From contig NZ_CP065511.1 of NCBI RefSeq assembly GCF_022811925.1, positions 124,001 to 188,000 of the forward strand: a DNA stretch of 64,000 bases. Reading direction: 5' to 3'. This DNA comes from Cytobacillus oceanisediminis (GTDB lineage Bacteria; Bacillota; Bacilli; Bacillales; Cytobacillaceae). Made by a program: the position numbers and the translations under genes. Each line of letters starts with the position of its first letter. Position 1 is the first letter of the stretch. Below the pieces are notes generated by a model, which saw only the letters and a program-made list of their open reading frames with translations, had not been told where the DNA came from and searched no databases. Positions 58,261 to 64,000 of the stretch are shown piece after piece.

Positions 58261-59202
58261 TTATGTCTTTTTAAGAATTTCCTGCACTTCATCCAGGCAG
58301 GGAAGACCGGTCATGGCGCCTTTTCTGGTTACAGCCAGGCCTCCTGACACATTTGCAAAGCGAACCATGGAAGCTATCTCGTCATGCGAATGCTCCTCAA
58401 AAGCTTTAGGAGATTCATTTATGCAATAAAGGAGCCCGGAAACGAATGCATCTCCGGCACCGGTGGTATCCACCACCTTGTATGGCAATGCAGGAATTTT
58501 CCCAATCTCATCTTTACAGCGGAAGAGGCTGCCGTCACTGCCCAATGTAACGATTGTCAGCTGATTTTCAGGCAGCCGGGATATTCCTTCCTCAATATCA
58601 CTGCACCCCGTTAAAAAGGTGAGTTCCTCCTCCGAAATTTTTAACATATCAGCATAGGGGAGAGTCGCCATAATTTCTGCTTTCGCCCTGTCCGCAGAAT
58701 CCCACAATCCCAAGCGGAGATTCGGATCATATGAAATAATCATGTTCATTTCCTTAGCCCTCTTCACTGCTTGAAGGGCTGCAGTTCTCGAAGGCTCATG
58801 AATCAGTGAAATCGAGCCAAAGTGAAAAATCTTATATTCTTCAAAAATGGACCAGTCGATCTCATCTTTATTCAGGAAACTATCTGCACTTGGGTTAATA
58901 TAAAAACTAAAATCCCGTTCACCAGAGGGCTCTAACGTCACAAACGTAATACCTGTCCGCGCTTCATCCGTCAGTTTCATATATTGTGTATGGACCCCGT
59001 ACCCCTTCAAGGTATCCTGCAGAAAGTGCCCGAGGACATCGTTTCCGACTTTCCCGATGAAGGCAGCCTTCCCTCCAAGCTTCGAAACTCCAACCGAAAC
59101 ATTAGCCGGTGCCCCGCCCGGAGCCTTTTGATAGGTTGAATTATCAGAAGTCAGGGGAATAAAATCAATCAGAGCTTCCCCTAAACATAGAACTCCTTTC
59201 AT
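58261..59202 (-). CDS. scrK: Fructokinase (PfkB family)
   Basis: 313 residues from an ATG at 59202 (MKGVLCLGEALIDFIP) with GAGGTG ahead. The N-terminal GGAPANVSVGVSKLGG is the PfkB signature 1, and DTTGAGDAF at 245-253 is signature 2 with the catalytic Asp. It phosphorylates the fructose released by ScrB to fructose-6-phosphate. It is the last gene of the sucrose operon, 21 bp after scrB. Related ketose kinases are possible from sequence alone, but the context makes fructose likely. Confidence 0.92.
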   Translation of the reverse strand: MKGVLCLGEALIDFIPLTSDNSTYQKAPGGAPANVSVGVSKLGGKAAFIGKVGNDVLGHFLQDTLKGYGVHTQYMKLTDEARTGITFVTLEPSGERDFSFYINPSADSFLNKDEIDWSIFEEYKIFHFGSISLIHEPSRTAALQAVKRAKEMNMIISYDPNLRLGLWDSADRAKAEIMATLPYADMLKISEEELTFLTGCSDIEEGISRLPENQLTIVTLGSDGSLFRCKDEIGKIPALPYKVVDTTGAGDAFVSGLLYCINESPKAFEEHSHDEIASMVRFANVSGGLAVTRKGAMTGLPCLDEVQEILKKT

Positions 59203-59223
59203 AGTACACCTCATTCAAATAAG

Positions 59224-60663
59224 TTATTTATCCTCAAGATTCCACATGGATACCGAAAAGCCTGCATCCCCGCTAAAGAAAATCGTTTCATCCTCAGGAT
59301 CAGGAAAATATCGTGCGGTGAACACTTCCTCTCCGCCATTTATGAAAATTTCCAGTGAAGACTGATCCATAAACACATGCAGTTTGGATAGACTTGAAAT
59401 TTTGCAGATTCTTGACTCCTGCATTCCTGTTTTTACATTTCTTCTTTTCAGCTGGATTTCCTTTTGATCCGGATTATAAGTAAGAGAGGCCTCATTCCGT
59501 AAATCCATTTTGAATATTCCCTTTACATTCTTAAAGGATTCCAGCATCAGTTCGGCCGTTTTTCCCCTTAATCCGTCCAGTTGCAGGCTTTCTCCATTAA
59601 TCTCCATATTATGGAGCTCCATCTTATCTTTGCGGAGATTTTTTAATTCCTTTACAGGCGTCTGGATAAGCCTTCCGTTTTTTATTTCAAGCACTCTTGG
59701 CATGGTCAATGCGTGGATCCAGCGATAAGGAACAGTTGGTTGGCTGGATTCAGCTTCATCTGTAATGCCCATCCATCCATAAAGAATCCGCCTGCCTGAA
59801 TCGTCTTTAAACGTCTGCGGTGCATAAAAATCAAAGCCGCGATCCAGCTCAGCAAAGGAACCATGTTTAAACTTCGCTTTTTCGTAATCAAGCTTTCCGG
59901 CAAAATACCCTGATTGAAAAAGGTTATGGTATTCATACCCGCTCGGCTCAAGCCCCTGCGGTGAAATAAGCAATATCTCCTGGCCATCCAGCTCAAATAA
60001 ATCCGGACATTCCCACATATAACCGAAGTCTTCTAGACCATTCATCCATGCGCCGGCAATCTTCCCTTTTTCCTCCCAATGGTATAAATCCTTCGAAGCA
60101 AACAGGACAGCGGCACCCTCCTGATTGGGGGTCTGAGCTCCAACTACCATATAGAAGTGCCCATCCTTTTCCCAGACCTTCGGATCCCGGAAATGAGCGG
60201 TATACCCTTTCGGCAGCTCCAGGACAGGCCCTTTTTTGGCAAAATGGATGCCATCTTCTGAAACGGCAAGACACTGATAAGTCTCGCGCTTGCCCTCCTC
60301 CGTCTTCACATTTCCTGTATAAAAGAGATAAAGCTTTCCATCATGATCTATCGCACTGCCGGAATAGCAGCCATTCCGGTCATACCACTGATCAGGAGCC
60401 AGCGCGATAGGCTCCTCCTTCCAATGGACGAGATCCCTGGATGAGTAATGTCCCCAATATTTGGCACCATGTGCAGTGTCGAACGGATTCCATTGATAAA
60501 ATACATGGTAAACACCCTTGAACTGGATTAAGCCATTGGGATCATTCAGCAAGCCGACAGGCGGCATGAGATGATACTTCAACCGGTAAGGATCCTGCCT
60601 AACCAAATGCCTGTTTTTTTCTGCTTCCCCGCTGGCCTTCTTGAATAAATCTATTTCAGTCAT
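59224..60663 (-). CDS. scrB: Sucrose-6-phosphate hydrolase (GH32)
   Basis: A 479-residue cytoplasmic GH32 enzyme: a five-bladed propeller (about 25-340) plus a C-terminal beta sandwich. Catalytic residues are Asp41 in NDPNG (40-44), the transition-state stabiliser in FRDP (158-161) and the acid/base Glu218 in WECPD. It has no signal peptide, consistent with acting on sucrose-6-phosphate delivered by the PTS. It lies 30 bp after scrA. Confidence 0.94.
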   Translation of the reverse strand: MTEIDLFKKASGEAEKNRHLVRQDPYRLKYHLMPPVGLLNDPNGLIQFKGVYHVFYQWNPFDTAHGAKYWGHYSSRDLVHWKEEPIALAPDQWYDRNGCYSGSAIDHDGKLYLFYTGNVKTEEGKRETYQCLAVSEDGIHFAKKGPVLELPKGYTAHFRDPKVWEKDGHFYMVVGAQTPNQEGAAVLFASKDLYHWEEKGKIAGAWMNGLEDFGYMWECPDLFELDGQEILLISPQGLEPSGYEYHNLFQSGYFAGKLDYEKAKFKHGSFAELDRGFDFYAPQTFKDDSGRRILYGWMGITDEAESSQPTVPYRWIHALTMPRVLEIKNGRLIQTPVKELKNLRKDKMELHNMEINGESLQLDGLRGKTAELMLESFKNVKGIFKMDLRNEASLTYNPDQKEIQLKRRNVKTGMQESRICKISSLSKLHVFMDQSSLEIFINGGEEVFTARYFPDPEDETIFFSGDAGFSVSMWNLEDK

Positions 60664-60693
60664 TTTAGAACATCCTTGCTGTTGAAATTTCTG

Positions 60694-62103
60694 TTACTGT
60701 CCCTGTTCCACTTCTTTCTTTGCCTTATCCGAATATCCAAACATCCAGGTCAGGGCAAAGGCCACTGCGATGGCAATCACATTGACTAAAATGTACTGCA
60801 GAACCTGGCCATTTAAGTAAAGAAGGGTGCCTGGAATAACGGTAACGGCCATTCCTGTCGCTTTCAGCTGAAGCAGGGAGGCAGCGAACCCGCCGGCAGC
60901 TCCGCCAATCAGTCCCATGACAAACGGCTTTCCGTAGCGCAGATTGACACCGAACAATGCTGGCTCGGTTATTCCCAAAAACGCAGATAAAGCAGATGGA
61001 AAAGCCAAAGCCTTTAATTTGGCTGATTGTGTTTTTAAAGCGACTGCTAAGGTTGCACCGCCTTGTGCTGCAACGGCACATGTAACAATTGCGTTGTAAG
61101 GATTGCTTTTATATTGAGCCAATAGCTGGATCTCCAGCATATTGAAAATATGATGAACACCAGTGATAACGATAAGCTGATTAAGACCCCCGATAAGGAT
61201 GCCGCTGATCCCGAACGGCCATGAGAGCACAGTCGTAGTAACATCCAGGATGCCCTGCTCCACCATATGAAATAACGGCCCAATGACAAGAAGCGATAAT
61301 CCAATCATGATCAGAAGGGTTAAGAACGGGGTAATAATTAAATCCAACGCATCCGGCACCCGTTTTCGAATGACCCTCTCCAATTTTGCCCCAATAATCC
61401 CGGCAATAAAGGCTGGAAGGACAGATGCCTGATAGCCGACAACCGGAATGAATCCAAAAAAGTAAATCGGTTCAACATTTCCACCTGCTACATCCCAGGC
61501 ATTAGGCAGGGAAGGACTTACAAGCATCAAGCCAAGGATTAAACCGATAATAGGCGTCCCGCCAAATACTCTAAAGGTTGACCAGGCGATAAGAGCCGGC
61601 AGGAAAATAAACGCCGTATCCGTCAGTACCTGAGTGAATAAAATGAAATTTTCTGACACATCAGATGCCGTCATGCCAAATAAAGCGAGAATTTCCTCCT
61701 GCATCACCAGTCCGCGCAATCCCATAAAGAGTCCTGTCGCGACAAGGACTGGAATGATCGGCACAAATACATCCCCGAATTTCCGGATCGCCCTTTGGAA
61801 AGCAGAACCGCTTTTAACCGCTTCTTGTTTCTGCTCTGATGCTGACATGGATTCAATGTCCAGGCCGGATACTTCTTCATAGACTTTATTAACCGTTCCC
61901 GTGCCAAAAATAATCTGATATTGGCCTGAATTGAAGAAAGCTCCTTTTACCTTATTGATGCTTTCAACCTTTTCCTGATCAATTTTTTCCTTATCATTCA
62001 CCATGATCCGCAGCCTGGTCGCACAGTGGGCTACTGAGTGAACATTTTCCCTGCCTCCGACAGCGTCAATTAATTCCTCCGCAATTTTACGATACTCCGA
62101 CAT
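60694..62103 (-). CDS. scrA: PTS sucrose-specific EIIBC component
   Basis: 469 residues from an ATG at 62103 behind an AGGGGTGA site. The EIIB domain (1-90) has the phosphorylated Cys27 in HCATRLRI. The EIIC domain (about 105-460) has ten or so helices and the GITEPALFGVNLRYGKPF motif. There is no EIIA domain, so a separate glucose-type EIIA must donate the phosphate, as for B. subtilis SacP. It imports and phosphorylates sucrose and is the first structural gene after the operator cluster. Confidence 0.92.
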   Translation of the reverse strand: MSEYRKIAEELIDAVGGRENVHSVAHCATRLRIMVNDKEKIDQEKVESINKVKGAFFNSGQYQIIFGTGTVNKVYEEVSGLDIESMSASEQKQEAVKSGSAFQRAIRKFGDVFVPIIPVLVATGLFMGLRGLVMQEEILALFGMTASDVSENFILFTQVLTDTAFIFLPALIAWSTFRVFGGTPIIGLILGLMLVSPSLPNAWDVAGGNVEPIYFFGFIPVVGYQASVLPAFIAGIIGAKLERVIRKRVPDALDLIITPFLTLLIMIGLSLLVIGPLFHMVEQGILDVTTTVLSWPFGISGILIGGLNQLIVITGVHHIFNMLEIQLLAQYKSNPYNAIVTCAVAAQGGATLAVALKTQSAKLKALAFPSALSAFLGITEPALFGVNLRYGKPFVMGLIGGAAGGFAASLLQLKATGMAVTVIPGTLLYLNGQVLQYILVNVIAIAVAFALTWMFGYSDKAKKEVEQGQ

Positions 62104-62129
62104 TCTCTTCACCCCTATTTTCATACGTT

Positions 62130-62247
62130 TGTGGAATCGATTCCACATTGGATAAAAAATAATGGAACGTTCCGTTGTGAAATCGATTCCATAAAAACAA
62201 AAATAAAAGTGTAATCGATTAATCCTACCTATGAAATCGATTACACA
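62130..62247. promoter_or_regulatory. ScrR operator cluster
   Basis: Four sites share the core AATCGATT: TGTGGAATCGATTCCACA (62130-62147, a perfect 18-bp palindrome), TGTGAAATCGATTCCATA (62176-62193), TGTAATCGATTAAT (62210-62223) and TGAAATCGATTACACA (62232-62247). A separate palindrome, GGAACGTTCC, is at 62164-62173. They lie between the end of scrR and scrA, so the repressor gene sits upstream of the promoter it controls. Confidence 0.85.
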
Positions 62248-62251
62248 ATCA

Positions 62252-63241
62252 TTATATACTTTCTCTTTCTACAAGTCTATATCTAATTTTCCGCGTTATT
62301 TCCGGGTCATGTTCCCCTTTAATTTTTTGAAGAATTAATAAGGCTGCCTCCCGGCCCGCATCTTCAAAGGAAAAATCTATGGTTGTCAGTCCCGGGGTGA
62401 TATATTTAGAAAGCTCTGATCCGCCCATGCCGGCTATCGCTACATCACCAGGAACCGAAAATCCATTTTGTCTGAGATATTGCAATGCGCCAATCGCCAG
62501 ACGATCTGTCACAGCAAGAACAGCTTGAGGTTTATTTTCAGCAGATTCCATGATTCTCTTCATGCACTCAGCGCCTGAGTCTATATCGAAAATCCCCTTT
62601 TGCAGCCAGCTCGCTTCAACCGGGAGCTGATGTTCCTTCATTGCATCGAGGTATCCTTTTTTCCGGAGATACCCCACCGCACGGTCGGCTTCATCCACGC
62701 CTATAAAAGCAATTTTTCTATATCCCTTCTTGATTAGCAGGCCAGCCATGTCCCTCGCAGCCTGATATTCATCAAAAATTACACTCGTCAATTCTTCCGC
62801 ATACTGCCCCACCATGATAAAAGGGATTTTCAGCTGATGGATTTCCTGAATCAATTCCGGCTGCACGTTTGTAGCTGACAGAATCATGCCGTCCACATTC
62901 CTGCTTTTCAGAAGCCGTATATATTCTATCTCTTTTTCAGCGTGAAGATTTGTATTAGCAAGGAGAATCTGATAGCCTTCCCCGGCCAATACATCGTCAA
63001 TCCCATTAACCAGACGGCTGGACGTTTCGGTGCTGATCTTCGGGAGAATAACCCCAATAACCTTTGTTTTTTTTGTGCGGAGCGACTTCGCATGGGCACT
63101 CGGGACATAACCGGTCTCCTCTATTACGTGCAGGACCCTTTTCCTTGCGTCCTCACTTACATAACCGGAATTATTCATAACCCTCGAAACAGTTGTCCGA
63201 GAAACATTCGCCCTTTCTGCTATTTCCTTTATGGTAATCAT
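62252..63241 (-). CDS. scrR: LacI family sucrose operon repressor
   Basis: 329 residues. The N-terminal HTH and hinge are MITIKEIAERANVSRTTVSR, VMNNSGYVSEDARKRV and AKSLRTKKTKVIGVILP. A periplasmic-binding-like sugar domain follows (GMILSA, DGAEC-type region, AIAGMGGSEL, TPGLTTIDF). The position in front of scrA-scrB-scrK and the four LacI-type palindromes make it the repressor, probably released by sucrose-phosphate or fructose-phosphate. It may also contribute to catabolite control, which is not visible here. Confidence 0.9.
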   Translation of the reverse strand: MITIKEIAERANVSRTTVSRVMNNSGYVSEDARKRVLHVIEETGYVPSAHAKSLRTKKTKVIGVILPKISTETSSRLVNGIDDVLAGEGYQILLANTNLHAEKEIEYIRLLKSRNVDGMILSATNVQPELIQEIHQLKIPFIMVGQYAEELTSVIFDEYQAARDMAGLLIKKGYRKIAFIGVDEADRAVGYLRKKGYLDAMKEHQLPVEASWLQKGIFDIDSGAECMKRIMESAENKPQAVLAVTDRLAIGALQYLRQNGFSVPGDVAIAGMGGSELSKYITPGLTTIDFSFEDAGREAALLILQKIKGEHDPEITRKIRYRLVERESI

Positions 63242-63321
63242 CTAAATCCTCCCGGGCCAAAATAGTCTATTATCATTTTACACAAATGAAGGGAAAAGGA
63301 AATAGCCTGCGTAAGCAAGGA

Positions 63322-63345
63322 CGAATATTACTCCGAATATTACTC
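63322..63345. repeat. Perfect tandem 12-bp duplication at a composition boundary
   Basis: CGAATATTACTC occurs twice in a row (63322-63333 and 63334-63345). The second copy contains the stop codon of the GC-rich gene. The DNA to the left is A/T-rich Bacillus-like and to the right is GC-rich. Confidence 0.85.
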
Positions 63346-63993
63346 CTGCCTTATCAGCGCTCGCCGCCGATCGTGCAGAACCAGGAGAAGGATTATTCCC
63401 ATCATCACGCCCAATACAATACCGGCCTCCGTGGTCAGCACCCGGGCCAGCGGGTACTCCGGGCTGGACTGAAAATCCGGGCGGATGATGGAAAAGAGGT
63501 TATAAGAAAACAGCATGCCCGACGAAATCCATGCCGCAGCCATGGGCGGCAAAAAACTCCGGGAGCCGCGACGGGTAATCAGCACCAAGAGGCCCCACGC
63601 ACCCACTAGAGCCCACCCGCCTGTACTTAGCGTCAAGAGGTGCCACCACAAATCACGGGAATCCAGCATGCCCGGGTCTATACCAAGGGTTCCACCTGCC
63701 GACCAGAACACCTTTATGGCGCCAAGCTGAATGCATCCCGCTGCAGCAAGTCTGCCCAAAGTGACTTGCAGCTGCCGCGTGTGTCCCGGCAGCTCCCCGC
63801 AGTCGATTGGACCGCCAAGCGCCTCAGGCCACCGCGCCTTGGCGTACCCTGCCAAAGCCAGAGGCAGGCAAATACCGACCCCGGCCAGAGAGACCATAAC
63901 GAAGATCTGCTCGTAAATCCAGAAGCCAGCGGCACCTGCTTCCTGATCCTGAGCCATGGCGGCTGGACCAAGGACAGGAGCGAGCAGCAGCAT
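63340..63993 (-). CDS. GC-rich membrane protein of unknown family (may continue past the window)
   Basis: 217 residues counted from an ATG at 63993. The frame stays open to the window edge (Val-Pro before that Met), and the first visible part (MLLLAPVLGPAAMAQDQEAG) looks like the end of a signal peptide, so the true start is probably outside. Five hydrophobic segments are visible (near 28-50, 78-100, 115-135, 150-165 and 185-205). Codon use is strongly GC-rich (around 60% by eye) while neighbours are near 43%. I recognise no family. It looks foreign: transferred DNA or an assembly chimera. Confidence 0.6.
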   Translation of the reverse strand: MLLLAPVLGPAAMAQDQEAGAAGFWIYEQIFVMVSLAGVGICLPLALAGYAKARWPEALGGPIDCGELPGHTRQLQVTLGRLAAAGCIQLGAIKVFWSAGGTLGIDPGMLDSRDLWWHLLTLSTGGWALVGAWGLLVLITRRGSRSFLPPMAAAWISSGMLFSYNLFSIIRPDFQSSPEYPLARVLTTEAGIVLGVMMGIILLLVLHDRRRALIRQE

Positions 63994-64000
63994 GGGAACA

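Noticed and set aside
1..64000. tRNA, rRNA, transposase or phage genes
   Set aside because: I looked for CCA-ended cloverleaf-like segments, rRNA signatures and DDE or integrase motifs and saw none I could support.

Overview
The window looks like an origin-proximal chromosomal segment of a spore-forming, low-GC Bacillaceae (Cytobacillus/Bacillus sensu lato type). Supporting evidence: an ung-ywdI-ywdK block as in Bacillus subtilis, a perfect ParB-type parS palindrome, a SigB-type promoter, a bacillithiol gene pair (yojF-bshB2), a gamma-type small acid-soluble spore protein, a SigO-like sigma cluster with YvrJ, DUF1659 and DUF2922 proteins, and frequent TTG/GTG starts behind strong Shine-Dalgarno sites. 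No rRNA, tRNA, CRISPR array or transposase gene was seen.

Layout. 1-2.7 kb: ywdK (cut by the window edge), ywdI, a small zinc-ribbon-like gene broken by a short repeat, parS, ung and a SigB-type stress gene. 2.8-5.2 kb: molybdopterin operon mobA-moaE-moaD-moeB. 5.5-7.7 kb: pdxK and yojF-bshB2. 7.9-11.2 kb: secreted amylase/pullulanase behind LacI/CcpA-like operators. 11.3-15.2 kb: SRPBCC protein, Crp/Fnr regulator, and an ABC exporter with its TetR regulator and paired operators. 15.3-24.6 kb: PQQ-type dehydrogenase lipoprotein, HAD phosphatase, AlkD, GNAT, AtoE-type carrier, three-gene ABC-2 exporter, YjiH transporter. 24.9-30.9 kb: Gly/Pro-rich protein with a two-P-loop ATPase, YbaK, alpha-glucosidase, HELGH protein, thioredoxin-reductase-like enzyme. 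31.0-34.5 kb: an actin-like ParM gene and a ParR-like gene beside a phased centromere-like array, divergent from a GGDEF gene. 34.8-44.4 kb: peptide transporter, cupin, metalloprotease, FAD oxidase, SASP, ornithine cyclodeaminase-type enzyme with an MHS transporter, drug-efflux MFS, methyltransferase and a thioredoxin-like gene with an in-frame UGA. 44.9-54.7 kb: very large secreted subtilase, chemoreceptor, small lipoprotein, DUF421 protein and the sigma cluster. 54.9-63.2 kb: AraC regulator, a broken XRE gene, mqo, and the sucrose operon scrR-scrA-scrB-scrK. The last ~650 bp hold a GC-rich reading frame unlike everything else.

The most striking observations are: (1) a probable selenocysteine codon. 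UGA replaces the first cysteine of a CxxC motif and is followed at the right distance by a hairpin with GG in its apical loop. (2) At least six intergenic arrays in which a short core (GCGGATA, CCGATA, GGCCGGTA or TAACTCCGG, one 'dialect' per locus) recurs with a period of about 20.5 bp, i.e. two helical turns. I know of no described family that explains them. (3) A plasmid-style ParM/ParR cassette with a 21-bp-period array, apparently on a chromosome. (4) A short palindromic repeat family, one copy of which has split a gene. (5) A promoter-like element shared by two genes flanking the SigO-like sigma gene. Carbohydrate genes (amylase, alpha-glucosidase, sucrose operon) share related LacI-type operators.
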